From: Dichotomocladium elegans
Lineage: Eukaryota; Mucoromycota; Mucoromycetes; Mucorales; Lichtheimiaceae
DNA: 64,000 nt
NCBI GenBank assembly: GCA_025716815.1
Contig: JAIXMN010000020.1
Coordinates: 744,001 to 808,000 of the forward strand
Reading direction: 5' to 3'
Shown here piece after piece: positions 50,055 through 62,730 of this stretch. A program made the translations under genes and the position numbers. Each line of letters begins with the position of its first letter. Within the stretch, counting starts at the first letter, position 1. The notes beneath the pieces are model-generated. The model had not been told where the DNA came from. It ran no database searches and saw only the letters and a program-made list of their open reading frames with translations.

Positions 50055-50913
50055 TTACAGAAAATCAAAAAAAATAACGCAGCGACGGAGATGGTATGTA
50101 GCAGTACATCGAGCAATGCTAAGACAGGCCGCTCGAGGTGGGTGAAAGAGAACGCCATCGAACACCAGGGACCAATGGGCGCGCCAGATAGCCATTATGT
50201 CATACGCCCAGAAAACCGAAGTGGACAGGTGGATCCAGGCGAGGTTAGGGCGGTTGAGCAAACGGATGTGGTTGAGAGACAAATATGAAGGAGCCAAAAG
50301 ATTCCAAACCGCAACTTTGGACGGGCAAGAGCAAAGAAAATGTTCAATGGTATCATGTTCACCACCGATAGGGCAGCCAGGCGATGGGAAGGAAGACGGA
50401 GCTAAATGATGGACGAAGGTACGATTTGGTAGATATCGATGGAAGGTTCGCCATAAGACGGTATGGGCTCTCGGTAAAAGAGATCCCTCCACCAGAAGTG
50501 GGACCATACACGCTGTGTGGCAATACGGTAATACTCAGAAAGCTCGGCAAGGAAGGAAGGATGGAGCTTCGAAACACACCTCTTGTCATTGAGATGAATT
50601 GCTTGCCAGAGCACAGCCGAAGACCGAGGATGGTGCTGAAATTCCCAGGTGGAAGGGACGCCGCAGGAGACTGATCGGAATCTGGCTCTTTCTGCAGGGA
50701 TTCAGGGTCGAAGACAATCTGCCTGGTAGTCGAACATATACGCGTCTTTGACCAAAGTTTGGACCAGGAGGGAGGCGTGCCAAGGGTTCCTTGTTTCTTT
50801 CCACGTAAGGCAAACTTTACAGTGGGGTTTGCAGGAAGCAAACCGTCTCTCTTCAAACTAAAGCTACCTGTTCTTATGGTTACTACTCCATTCGTAAGGT
50901 TATTCCAATGCAA
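50055..50913 (-). pseudogene. 3' remnant of a non-LTR (LINE) reverse transcriptase ORF
   Basis: The minus-strand frame 50507-50055 encodes 'LWRTFHRYLPNRTFVHHLAP', then 'CPIGGEHDTIEHFLCSCPSK' and 'AVWNLLAP'. This is the Cx2-3C...H...C zinc-binding tail (zf-RVT) that follows the reverse transcriptase domain in many LINEs. Upstream frames 50913-50359 carry further pieces in shifted frames. The polymerase core is absent, as expected for a 5'-truncated and decayed LINE insertion. No poly-A tail or target-site duplication was identified. Confidence 0.65.
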
Positions 50914-51871
50914 AATTAAGAATCAAATGGATATCATCGAGCAGAGCGAATTCGCTGGCCATTAGCTCTGTCATTTGAGGAGCCCCAACTGTCCTCACAG
51001 GGATGTCAAGTTCATGAGTGGACTTGTCCTTCGATTATCCATTATTGATTTCCAGGCGCAATCCTATCTCAAGTGAACTAAAAGCTGTTTTTTCTCGTAT
51101 CGTTGCGAAAGTATACGTATGCTATCAAGTGGCATGACAAAGTTTTCTATGGATTGATGCCCAAGGACTTGACCAGTGGGTGACAGAATAACGCAAGTAA
51201 GTATGGCAACTTTTCTCCACAAAGCCACAATTTGTCAATGTTCATGAGAATAGAGTTGGCATACGAAAAAAATTGGTATCAAAGGTTTTTACCCCTGGTC
51301 GGATATAAATAACATCAAACTGCCTTTGGGACATTCTGGATAGTCAAATCAAGGCCTGCAAACGCACTATCAGCAGTGTTGGGACCTGCAGACAGCTCTC
51401 CATGAAGAGAGCAGAAAAACACCCATCACTGTTCTGTTCAGTCTTGTGGACAATATGTCACGAATATGCCAAGTAGCCATACATATGCATCAGCTAGTAT
51501 TACAAGATACACTGTGATAGTGATATGATTTGGTGTGAGCCAAGAATATCACTATAGCAAGGTGAAATACGCCTTGCCCAATCAACTTGGTTCCGCAAAA
51601 CCATATCATTATATCATTGTAATAAATATCATTGTATTAAGCAGACACTATGAAATTGCAATAAATGCTAAGGTAATAATGAACATCTTTCCTAAGCCAT
51701 AAGCACACCCATCACCCTTTTTTCCTGCGTATACTGTATCGTCTGTATTCCTCAGACTCGCAGAAGTTCCGTTAATTCGCCTTTTCGTTCACACTCCGAT
51801 GTGATGCAACACGCTCTTGATAATCCGATAAAAAAAAAGAGCGGACATGCATCAGCTTCTTCATTGTAATC
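50914..51871. other. Intergenic, no gene seen
   Basis: AT-rich, no frame of note. Leads into the 362-bp tandem array. Confidence 0.4.
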
Positions 51872-53611
51872 CGGTGCTGCTGGAAAGCTCCTCCCTAGCC
51901 ACGTACTTTCCTGGCTTCAACAGCCTCAAGACGATGGGGGCGAACATCTGCTAACCAGTGAACCTTGCATTCGTTTGTTTTATACGAGCGAATGCTCTTC
52001 GTCTGGGACACGCCTTCGTTGCGGAATTCAACTTCTTTTAAGCAGCGTCCTTGCAGATTGCTCTTAAGCAGCGTCCTTGCAGATTGCTTTTCAGCAGTAC
52101 CGCTACCAAAAGTGCGAGCAAAGAAACTGTTCAGGTAAGAAGGGTGCACAGCGCTTATGAATATCTACTGAATACTTTTTTTATTTGCACCACTACAATG
52201 GAAAGATACATACGGAATATCATCTGTCATCATGCGGTGCTGTTGGAAAGCTCCTCCCTAGCCACGTACTTTCCTGGCTTCAACAGCCTCAAGACGATGG
52301 GGGCGAACATCTGCTAACCAGTGAACCTTGCATTCGTTGTTTTATACGAGCGAATGCTCTTCGTCTGGGACACGCCTTCGTTGCGGAATTCAACTTCTTC
52401 TAAGCAGCGTCCTTGCAGATTGCTCTTAAGCAGCGTCCTTGCAGATTGCTTTTCAGCAGTACCGCTACCAAAAGTGCGAGCAAAGAAACTGTTCAGGTAA
52501 GAAGGGTGCACAGCGCTTATGAATATCTACTGAATACTGTTTTTATTTGCACCACTACAATGGAGAAATACATGTGGAATATCATCTGTCATCATGCGGT
52601 GCTGTTGGAAAGCTCCTCCCTAGCCACGTACTTTCCTGGCTTCAACAGCCTGAAGACGATGGGGGCGAACATCTGCTAACCAGTGAACCTTGCATTCGTT
52701 GTTTTATACGAGCGAATGCTCTTCGTCTGGGACACGCCTTCGTTGCGGAATTCAACTTCTTCTAAGCAGCGTCCTTGCAGATTGCTCTTAAGCAGCGTCC
52801 TTGCAGATTGCTTTTCAGCAGTACCGCTACCAAAAGTGCGAGCAAAGAAACTGTTCAGGTAAGAAGGGTGCACAGCGCTTATGAATATCTACTGAATACT
52901 TTTTTTATTTGCACCACTACAATGGAGAGATACATGTGGAATATCATCTGTCATCATGCGGTGCTGTTGGAAAGCTCCTCCCTAGCCACGTACTTTCCTG
53001 GCTTCAACAGCCTCAAGACGATGGGGGCGAACATCTGCTAACCAGTGAACCTTGCATTCGTTTGTTTTATACGAGCGAATGCTCTTCGTCTGGGACACGC
53101 CTTCGTTGCGGACTTCAACTTCTTCTAAGCAGCGTCCTTGCAGATTGCTCTTAAGCAGCGTCCTTGCAGATTGCTTTTCAGCAGTACCGCTACCAAAAGT
53201 GCGAGCAAAGAAACTGTTCAGGTAAGAAGGGTGCACAGCGCTTATGAATATCTACTGAATGCTGTTTTTATTTGCACCACTACAATGGAAAGATACATAC
53301 GGAATATCATCTGTCATCATGCGTTGCTGTTGGAAAGCTCCTCCCTAGCCACGTACTTTCCTGGCTTCAACAGCCTCAAGACGATGGGGGCGAACATCTG
53401 CTAACCAGTGAACCTTGCATTCGCCGTTTTATACGAGTGAATGCTCTTCGTCTGGGACACGCCTTCGTTGCGGAATTCAACTTCTTTTAAGCAGCGTCCT
53501 CGCAGATTGCTCTTAAGCAGCGTCCTTGCAGATTGCTTTTCAGCAGTACCGCTACCAAAAGTGCGAGCAAAGAAACTGTTCAGGTAAGAAGGGTGCACAG
53601 CGCTTATGAAT
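51872..53611. repeat. Tandem array of a 362-bp unit, about 4.8 copies
   Basis: Equivalent points recur at 52051, 52413, 52775, 53138 and about 53500, giving a period of 362-363 bp. Copies differ by only a few substitutions and 1-nt indels, for example 'cattcgtttg', 'cattcgttg' or 'cattcgccg' at the same place. Each unit contains an internal direct duplication of about 26 bp (aagcagcgtccttgcagatt, twice), a splice-donor-like 'caggtaagaag', and reading frames on both strands (84 and 88 codons). The frames persist because the DNA is nearly identical. No family was recognised. It is a satellite-like array. Confidence 0.95.
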
Positions 53612-54975
53612 ATTTACGGTGTTCGAAGGCGCTTTGTTGTTAGACTCAGAGCTTTGTTGTTAGACGTATATAATGACGCCCTCAAACACTCAAAACGACA
53701 GAACGGCTATACGGGAAATCGACACTCGAACAGAAGAGCGCTACAATCATTTGAGCAAGCACACACGCTATTTTGCCATTATCGTTGATATCTTTGTTCA
53801 CGTCACTTGCTCGTCTCTTAGTTTGTCAAAGCTATCGTAAATTAAAAACACGAGATCTGTTAAGCCCTACGACAATATCATTTTAGGGGAGCAACGCTGA
53901 AAGGCGAAATTAGATTAGACGTCACTGCTCCTCGATGCTGCTCAGGACGGTTAAAATAGCTACATCTCCTCAACGAGTTTAGATTTCTGTTGTTTATCGG
54001 TTTTATGATTCCAGTCAAGACCATAATACTGATATTGACAATGTACGCAATCGTGAACAACAAGTTCCTCTGTAATTGAGCTATTGATGAACAAAATATT
54101 TTTCGTCACTCTACAATCCCAATGATGTGCAAGATGATATAAAAGAAATCATCTCCACTTCAAACAGAAATATCTTTTACGGTTCTGTGAACCGGGGTAG
54201 TGGGTTCACGAGGGAGATAAAGAGTATCTGCATAGACTCCAGTCGGCACTCCTGCCTTTTCTCTTTCGGTGCCCGTCAAAACGAACGCAGAAGCAATAGA
54301 GGGGAGAGATATAATGCACACACCCTATGCGCATCTGGCTGTTTAATCTCCTATCTGGTGGATAAATAGAACCTGTGGAACCATCACTGACAGAAAAGAC
54401 AACAACAATGCCAGGAATGTATTATTTGAAAAGAGCCCAAGCCGCCACGAATTGTACACTAAGTTGCTGCATATACTACTGTAGTACATCGCAGAAGACA
54501 TAAGACGTTCCATACGAAAATCAGAAACCTTCATCATAATCCACGTACACGTATGGATCTTTAGTGTGATGGCTAGCTTTGAGATTATCATATTGATCGT
54601 GACACGCACCGCCATTACTTCCGTTCAGGGACAATCCATACAAGGTTGAAAACAATAAATGACTCGCGTTCATCCAGCCAGGTTATCTTTGCAGCAATCT
54701 CAAAAGAGCAAGTCAATCCATTGTCGTGTGCCTCTTCAGACCCTTGATTTCTCTCTTCTCCTACTTGGCATGCAGCCGATGCTTCTTGCCACAAAATTAC
54801 ACAACTCTATTTTATTTTACTCAAAATGCAAAACTCCGCATTTGCTGTATGTTGATGGAATAAAAAAAAAGACCTGCTAAAGCTCTCAGGAAAGCTTTTT
54901 TACTCGTCCTTTCCTTCTCGTCCTTTTTCTTTTTCTTTCCGTTTAATTATTTATTATTCTGGGCACCCCGATTTT
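53612..54975. other. Intergenic, no gene seen
   Basis: Starts with a short tandem 'gctttgttgttagac' (two copies, about 53629-53665). The rest has no supported frame. T-rich sequence precedes the next start codon. Confidence 0.4.
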
Positions 54976-57249
54976 ATGCCAAGTCATTCATACCAAAATT
55001 CGAAAGCCTTGAGCCCACCCTCTTCCGATCGGCCTCGTCAACAACGCCTTTCTTCCCCGCCCGACCTCGATTCCAACAGCCAGCCGCCGCCATCTTCTTC
55101 CGTATCTCCTCCGTTGTACGTCGGGCCGTCGAAAAAGCTAGATGCAGTTACATTTCCTCAAGCTCAGCCTCCAAGGCATTTATCAGAGGCCGCCAAGAAT
55201 GCAAAGCATCTGCCGCTGCGGAAGCGTATTACAAAAGACATCGTTGCGCCTTCATCACATCCTCCACCATCGTCCGTCATCACAAATAATTCGACTTTAC
55301 ATCCTGCTCCTTTCCATCTGTCCGCCCCTGTCATCGCTCGCCAGCCTCCTCCTTCTCGTCTTTCTTCGCCTCCTGTTCTTCCTTCTTCGTCTATATCTTC
55401 TGTACCACAGTCGCTACCCGCCTGTTCGTCACCATCGTCGTCTCAACCTTCCTCAAAGCTCCATACTAATCCTCAGTTGCTCCAAAAAGAAAGAAGAGTC
55501 TCTTATCCTCCGACACCGACGAGCTCGCATGATGCAAAAGTGCCCGACGATTATCCATTAAAAGGCAGCGATCACTCGGACAGAAGCGAGACGCCAGAAA
55601 TTGATGATGATGCTTCCAAGGAAAGGAAGGGACATCATGACGATATTGACACTTCAAGGCGGATTTCCATGCCACTATTATCATCACGACCATATATATC
55701 CAACACTACAACTAACAACGCCGCGCATACTCCTAATAATAATATCAATAACAAGATGAAGCCGTTAAAAAAGGTTCAGCATTGGATCATCAAAGGCAAA
55801 CTCGGTGACACTATATTGAACGAACAAGGGTCAAGTAAAAGCGAAGATGCAGCATCCATACCTGTAAGTGGCTCCTACCTGCATCCGTTTTTATTTCAGC
55901 CGATGATTCTTATCCCCCGCTTTTTATACATCTATACATATTACCCCTCCTTAACTTTACTCCAGCCTCCAAGATCTCGACCACCATTCATCCCAAGGCG
56001 CTTATCGTGGGAAGAGGATGATCGGGTAAGCTTGTAAGTAGAGAGAGAAAAAGAAGTATGGTACTAAATGCAGCATATTAGCCTTCTTCAAAAAAGGCAA
56101 GACGTGGCCGACCGCCTTCGTCTCTCCCAACATCGCGCCCTCCGTCCCTGAACGACCTGTCAGCTGGCTCAGCAGCGAATGGACGGCAGCGGGTTGGGGA
56201 GTCGATCGTTGCAGCGGCCATGGCAGCGGCCAAAGGCAGTAGGAGGAATAGCATACGACAAAACGGTGGCGTGGTGAAGAACGGAGCGGCCCTTTACTCC
56301 GAAGATGTTCTATATTGCATTTGTCGAAAGCCTTACGATGTTCCGCGATTCATGATCGCATGTGACCGCTGTGACCAGTGGTTTCACGGCGAATGTATCG
56401 GGATCAGTGAAAGAGAGGGAGAATTCATAGATCTCTATTTCTGTGGCGAATGCTCAAAAGGTGAGTGCGAGAGAACGTGGGTGTGAGTTGGTTTCCAACG
56501 GCTCATCCTCAAAATGCGTAGTCACTGGTAAAAGCACATCATGGAAACCGAAATGCGGCAACCCTGCCTGCCCTAAGCCAGCAAGGATCAGTTCGCATCA
56601 GGGCAAACTATCAAAGTATTGTACCAATGTGTGTGGCTTACAAGTTGCGCGAGCAAGGTTGGAGCTCGCAGAAATCAAACGGCGTAACCATTCCGAACAG
56701 AGCTATATGGCCATGTTAGCCGAGCGGCAACGGAAAGCGCAAATCACCTCGGAATCATATAAGGCTAATGTGTGTAAATTGTTGAAATTACGGGATACTC
56801 GGCGGCAGATCAAAAAAGAGATTGCAGTCATTGACAAGAAGCTTCAGTTTCTTCGGTCGCTGGTTGATCAGCAGCACGAGTCCGATAGTGCTGTCTGCGG
56901 TTTTGATTCCCGTCTCGCTTGGCCGGACCATGTCTGGCGTCAGCGGGTGGAACAGGAAGCCGCTAACACGGACGAGCACAACAAGGAGACGACATCCGCA
57001 GTAGCAGCAGCTGAAGAGCCGGAGTTCAGCGTCTGTCAACAGGCACCATGCCACAAACACGCAAAATGGCAGGAGTTGAAAATGCAAGAATTTGAACAGG
57101 ACCGGGCCGATCTTTTCCACATACTCGCTCGGGGTGTTCGTCTGCGGAATAAACTCAAAACGCGAATCAGACAGAGACGGGAGATGATAGATGAAGGGTG
57201 GATGTCGAATGCAACCATAGTACATACCAAAGACGCAGTGATAAAGTGA
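54976..57249 (+). CDS. Spp1/CXXC1-like PHD-finger protein (copy 2)
   Basis: Exons 54976-55863, 55966-56025, 56082-56460 and 56522-57249 join in frame to about 684 aa. The N-terminal 300 residues are S/P-rich and disordered. Then follow an AT-hook-like KARRGRPPS, a PHD finger (CICRKPYDVPRFMIACDRC, QWFHGECIG, YFCGEC) and a Cys segment (CGNPACPKPAR...YCTNVCG). A coiled coil comes next, then 'VCGFDSRLAWPDHVWRQRVE', 'CQQAPCHKHAKWQELKMQEF' and a basic end. The layout is the same as 11680-14339 and points to the H3K4me3-reading subunit of Set1/COMPASS. The PHD here keeps the aromatic/acidic pattern of classical H3K4me3 readers. No CXXC finger. The last two introns fall at positions matching copy 1 (after the AT-hook/PHD exon), supporting common descent. 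Confidence 0.85.
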
Positions 57250-57421
57250 TATATTATCTTGTATACTATGGCAGATGGTTTATCTGGAACCTCTGTTTTT
57301 ATTTCCCTGGATGGGTCGCTTCAACAATGGGGAGAGAGGGAGGGAGGGAGAGAGAGAGATATGCGGAACGGATCGTGGGAGATGGTGTAGGGGTGGGGTG
57401 CGTATAGGAGCGAACGAGAGT

Positions 57422-59091
57422 TTACGAAGTTGAGACATAGCGAGGCTCGATGTTGTGATCCAAGAACAAGAACTGGGCGTGCGGTGTCTGTTCGTAAATA
57501 AAATGCCACTGGCGAGCGATGCGATTGAGTTTCGCTTGGATGACGTGCGCCGGAGGCGGGCTCGCACCGGAGCCACATCGAATCTTGCAGACGCGGTAAC
57601 GGGGCACATGGTGATCCAGGAACCGGAACAAAGTTTCTGAAAAGTCGATCTTGTTGTCGCCATAGAGTGAGAGATGATCAATGTAAGGCATGTGATCGAT
57701 CTGAGCGAGGACGGCATCGGTGACACAGGCCATGTCGTCAAGACACAACGTCCGAAGCCGGGGTGCCTGGGCCAAGATGGCTAGTAGCCCATCCTCTGTG
57801 AGTCTCGCACAATCAAGTTCGAGGGCCACGAGCGATCCAAGCTGGAGGGCACCAATGGCTTCGTCGGTGATGGGGTCGCAACGGAGAGCGGCAAATCTGG
57901 TGAGCGTGGGGTGACGTTTCAGAAACTCGACCAGAATCCTGGATTTATTCTCGGCGGGAAGATGACGCCGACAATCCACGGCGAAAATACCGTCGAGACG
58001 CAAGGCGACGAGACGAGGTAGCTCCATATCCTTGAGGAGGATCCACATGATATCGACGGGGGTATAGAGATGGAGATGGGTAAGAAAGGCGCCGTGGATG
58101 ACAAGGATGGGTCGAACGAGGGACGGCACAGATGCCTCATCTGATACAGAAAGTGAGTGACTGCCGGGCGCCTGGAAGAGAGAATCCTCCTGCTCCCCGG
58201 GTTCGGCAAGCAGCTGGATTGTGGTAAGGTTGGTGCAATGGCGCATAAGCGCCTGGGTAACAACTGCCATGTCAGTATAGTCGCCCGGGTGGAGCCGCAC
58301 ATGTTTTAGGCGCGGCAGATGCATCAGAAGCCGTTCGATGGGGAGATCCCATTTGCATCGCCGGCCGTACAGGTTAATGACAAGTGAAGTAAGCCCATGT
58401 GGATCACTTAACCAGCAAGGCGAGTCTTCATCCTCCATGAGCCGCGTGCGCGGCTCGACCGCGGAGTAGTAGATGGGACATACAAGGCTCAGGTGTTGCA
58501 GGTTTTTGAAGAAACCGAGAATGGCATCGGGCCGGAGAACTTTCTCGGCCGCAAGTTCATCGCCACAATGAAGGTCGAGGCACGTCAGACTCGCTTGGGT
58601 GAGAATAAACAGCTTTTGTAGCCACGTTTCAGTCCAATGGCAGCTGTCGACAAAGACTACAGATAGCGTTCTATGCATGAGTGCCATTGGTTTTTCTGGT
58701 TCTTTTTTTGAACTTATGACTTTTTGCCTCGTTCTATGTGTGTGCAAAAACTTAGAAAGTCGAGGTCGGTTGTGTCCTCCTGGCCAGGCCATGGCTTATA
58801 AATTATGAGCGTCCGCACAGAAGACGGTTTCATGAATCGTCGGTAAGGCAGAAGCGTAACGACCAGATCATCCAGGTCTTCATGAGACACAGTCTCCCAC
58901 ATTGCAGACCAATTCAATAGAAGCTCCCTCCAGGACTTGCATACGGCAGTACATCGTATTCGCTCCGGGAATGATAGGTAACCGAAAATGTGAAGTAGTA
59001 ATTCTGAGGGGAGCATATCAAACTTTTGAGAGCCAGGACAAATGCGGGAGAGCCATTTAAAAGAGGCAATGAGGAAATGCCTCAGCAGCAT
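57422..59091 (-). CDS. F-box / leucine-rich repeat protein
   Basis: Exons 59091-58721 and 58670-57422 join in frame (50-nt intron) to about 539 aa. The N-terminal F-box is 'MLPSELLLHIFGYLSFPERI' plus 'RCTAVCKSWRELLLNWSAMW'. The rest is a run of irregular leucine-rich repeats, such as 'LTCLDLHCGDELAAEK', 'LGSLVALELDCARLTEDGLL' and 'LRTLCLDDMACVTDAVLAQI', the last two of the cysteine-containing type. Such proteins select substrates for SCF (Skp1-cullin) ubiquitin ligases. Substrate unknown; large expanded families of this kind are common in fungi. Start at 59091 is chosen as the first Met, though 59016 (at the F-box) is possible. Confidence 0.85.
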
Positions 59092-60920
59092 CCTCCGCAG
59101 ATCACGTGTTGCTTTACTTTACTGACTAAAATAGCCTGCATGAAATCGTCCTAAGTTGTCTCTTGAGACAACAAAAAACACAACGCCATTTCGCTTGGCG
59201 ACAAGGTCGACATGAATGGCCATGTAGATGTGTCTTTAAAAAATCGACGGCACATGGCTGACAGTCTTTAACAAGATGAGATACCATTGTCTACGTAGTG
59301 ATAATTTTCTTGGTTGCGATGGTAGGCTGTACGTACAGTACAGTAATTGGATTCGAAGACGTCAAGCTGTGTTGGCTGATACGTATATGATGACAACATT
59401 GTTTCCAAGGTTGTTGTTGCCTTTGTTCTTGTTCTTGTTCTTGTTCTTGATACTGCAATCATCGGAGCGATCTGCTTTCTTGAACTACCCACACTTTGTT
59501 TCATGTTCAGTCCCATCAATGTAAATGTTCATTGTCTCTGTCTACAGGCGGAAACCGAGCCCTTTTAAATTGCCATAAACCGATAGAACATTCTTTTTCG
59601 ATAATGTCTCTCATATCTGTGGAGCATTTGTTCGAAGATAACGGATAAATTCTCGTCCAACACAATTACGATCTATTGTTCTAGGTTGATGACCACATTG
59701 CCATTCTGCTACGGCTGGACCCCTCAAAGCCGTCCCAAATATCAGCTCGAAAAGTTGGATATTGGCTTGGTCAAGTGGACATTGTGTATCTGCGACTGTT
59801 TCATTGGAATGTCTGTACCCTTCGCATGGAGATATCCTTCCCAAGATAGAATATATATACACGTAGATATGTATTCTGTGCGGGAGCAAACAGGTGGAGA
59901 AGAGCAGATTTCCTTATCAGAGTAGCCATGGGCCTGCCGATCTTCATAAGGAAATCATTACTCATGCCAGAATGATGAATGTGAATACTGTAGAAAAAGA
60001 AAGATTCATCGGGCCGGAAATGTTAAGCACATCATTTCATAAAAATAGATTTGCATATTATGTCTTTTGACGATTGGACACCATGTGCTATGGTAAACCG
60101 TAGGAAGAAACCTGTTTTCTGTACACAGCACGATCAGCGACTCATTCAGACAGGGTATACTATAGGATAAAAAGAACCAGTGCATCTCTTTCTCTTGCTT
60201 CTTTCTTCTCTTGCTGTCTTTATAAATCCTAGGAAACGAATAGGACACTAAACACGATAACGATCATTGCATGCAGGGTATCACAGAGTAAAGACTCAGA
60301 TTTGAATTTCCAGAATTTTAATGAACGTATAGCGCACCATCTTCGCACGAACACACTGAGTAGTTGATTCAATCATTTGCTTGTAGGGGCGTTAATAACG
60401 AGATAGGCCATGAAACAAACATGTGTTTCTTCTGAAGACGAATGAGCATAGGAGCAAGAGCAAAAAAGAGGGAGATTGTCCTTCTTTACAGTAGTTGTTG
60501 TATTATTTGAAGGAGAGACAGAGAGAGATATGAAGCGCGCGTGTGCAATTTGAAAACAAGAACCGAAAAAAAGGAGAGGAACAAGGCAGTATGTCCGAGA
60601 AAAATTGTTATGTATATACAAGTGCCTTTTTTGGTTTGTATTCGCTTTCTGACTTCGTGATGATACAAGGGTCTGACAGATACACATGCATATGTGTGCG
60701 AAGCATGTTAGATAATCCTGACTATCTACTGCTGGATGCGTTAATACGAAACACAACCATAAATTCGGAAAGCTCCATTTACTCCTGGATAGCGATCGAC
60801 TCCTTCCTGAAATAGCTCCCTTCACCGGCCCTCTCCTCGTTTTCTCAATTTTTTTTTGATGCTAGTTTGAGTTCATTCTGTTCTTTTCCTTTCCCCTTCC
60901 CCTCTTTCACCACTTGCCAA
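59092..60920. other. Intergenic, no confident gene
   Basis: A minus-strand frame at 59889-59611 ('NETVADTQCPLDQANIQLFE', 'WQCGHQPRTIDRNCVGREFI') has coding-like composition and might be a fragment of an unrecognised element. The rest shows nothing supportable. Confidence 0.35.
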
Positions 60921-62561
60921 ATGACACATCTTAGCGATTATAGTTTTCTGCGTAAGCTCTCCAAGGAAAGCCAATGAAGTGTCTACTGATCAATCATGAA
61001 TCCGTAGAGCGCGCTGTTTCATTGACATACCTTTATGTATGGTTTATCTATCGCGTTTATAATCTCGACAAGTTCCAATGCTTGCACTGGAGGAAGTTTC
61101 GTCAGGGCGAGCTAAAGAGCATTATCACGTTTCTTTTGTTGTTCATGATACCTTTTCAACTTTTATACGGTAATCGCGTTCTTTTGTTATATTTATACCA
61201 GATGATTACAGGCTAATCGAGGAAAACAACAGATCTGACATCCTGTAAAATCAAATACGAGGAGGGGTTCGCCAATATATTTGGTAGATTCTACACAAAG
61301 CCGGAGATGATGTGGACACAAGCTGATCAGGATCTTATCAAACCCACAAGTCCGTGATAGTATACGCGTTCAGCGAGGGGGAGGAATCAGCCTACTGAAT
61401 ATCTCCTTGTTTTGTTTGGGAAATACATAGATTACAGTGTATGTGTCGGGTTCTCATTGCAAACGTAAGAGCGCGCGTGCGCGCACGCGCGCGCATCATC
61501 ATCTGGGATAATCGATTACAGCTCGACTGACTGGATGCATACAGCGGCACATTGTTGCTCTTGCAGTGCTTTTGGAATTTCCTTGCCAATTCAGTCGCAA
61601 AGACGAGTTTTATGGGCAGCCGCGAATTTCTATTCTACATTATCTGGTCGTGTGTGAGCATGGTCATGTTCCCAGTTCTTCAATACAACTTTTCTCGGCC
61701 AGTGTATGATCCGACCTACAAAGAAATCATGCCAGAGCTGATGTTTGGTATCGGTATGTCCTAAAGCGGACAAGATCAATAGCTATTGTAGTGCTCAAAT
61801 AACCGATTTCAACCTACAACACAGAGCTGTTTTTCGTGGCTCTCCTCGGCCTTGTTTCTCACGTCCGCTTCAAGAAACTGTTGAACTTTTCGAAAACGTC
61901 GAACCATGCTCGATCCATTGGCCACAAGATCCAATACTTTCAGGAACTCAACATTGTCCTGACAATGGTGCTGTTCGTCGATGCGCTGTCTTTCATCATT
62001 CTTAGCGCGGATGGTCTGACGGGCAAAAAGTATCTCAACGTGCATAAATTCACTGCCGACTTCATGATCTGTAACAGTAAGAGGTGTATATAAATTATCA
62101 AGTATCATTGACCATTCATAGGGGATTATCTACACTTAGTCAATGTGTCGTCCTTGATCGTATGGTTTATTGTGGTGCTCATCTTTCATCCCAAGCCACT
62201 GACACATAGACTCGGTACCAGCATATTGCCACCGCCTTCTCAAGGCGTCCTGAGCTCTGCGCAGCCCTTGGATGGGTTATCAGGGAGTCTTCTTGGTACC
62301 CAGGCTTCCCAGGCTTCCCATGCACCCCACGCGTCGCGGGTCGGATCTATCCAGTATGCAGATTCGGTTCTGACTGGTTCCAGAATCCAGACGGAGTATT
62401 TTTCATCAGATACCGCCTTTCGTCCAGCATCCGTGATTCATCATAGCCCACCCTACGAGGAACAAGTTGAACCACCACCACCATCTTATATGGCCCTGCC
62501 GATCGAGCAGGAACATCCGATGCCCCCCAAACCGCAACATTCGTATTATCCACCCTTCTGA
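60921..62561 (+). CDS. Multi-pass membrane protein, probably seven helices, unknown function
   Basis: Exons begin 60921-60951, 61008-61169, 61233-about 61350, then about 61432, 61546 and on to TGA 62559-62561. All junctions keep frame. Hydrophobic segments include 'AVSLTYLYVWFIYRVY', 'SIITFLLLFMIPFQLLY', 'VCVGFSLQTGTLLLLQCFW', 'FLFYIIWSCVSMVMFPVL', 'LFFVALLGLVSHV', 'ELNIVLTMVLFVDALSFIIL' and 'VNVSSLIVWFIVVLIF'. The total and spacing are like a 7TM receptor, but no GPCR family motif was identified. The C-terminal tail of about 115 residues is disordered and P-rich, with a PPPPSYMAL stretch. This is a PPxY motif of the sort bound by WW domains of Rsp5/Nedd4-type ubiquitin ligases. Confidence 0.75.
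61471..61492. repeat. 22-nt perfect GC palindrome in an intron
   Basis: Alternating purine-pyrimidine GCGCGCGTGC/GCGCACGCGCGC lies inside the intron between about 61468 and 61545 of the membrane-protein gene. It is self-complementary throughout and could form a cruciform or Z-DNA. Confidence 0.9.
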
Positions 62562-62662
62562 GGCAAGAAAGGAGGGTAGTAGTAGGCGTAGCAGTAGCTG
62601 CTCGAGCCAACGAGTTTTCTCTACCCCGCATTGTTTATTTAATCAATCTCATCTCTGAAATC

Positions 62663-62705
62663 TTTTTTTCCTCTTTTTCTTTTTCTTTTTCTTTTTCTTT
62701 TTTTA
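62663..62705 (+). promoter_or_regulatory. (CTTTTT)n pyrimidine tract before DHODH gene
   Basis: A CT-rich run with period 6 (ctttttcttttt...) ends 26 bp before the ATG at 62731. Such tracts are common in fungal core promoters and 5'UTRs. The repeat unit is the complement of the AAAAAG unit in the 3.5-4.3 kb block. Confidence 0.45.
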
Positions 62706-62730
62706 TTTAGTGACTAAAAAAAAAATAAAT

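Noticed and set aside
51895..53598. Repeated 84-88 codon frames on both strands of the tandem array
   Set aside because: Each frame exists only because the satellite copies are nearly identical; opposite strands are equally open and no family features are seen.
51872..53611. CRISPR-like array
   Set aside because: Unit is 362 bp without distinct spacers, in a eukaryotic genome; it is a satellite.
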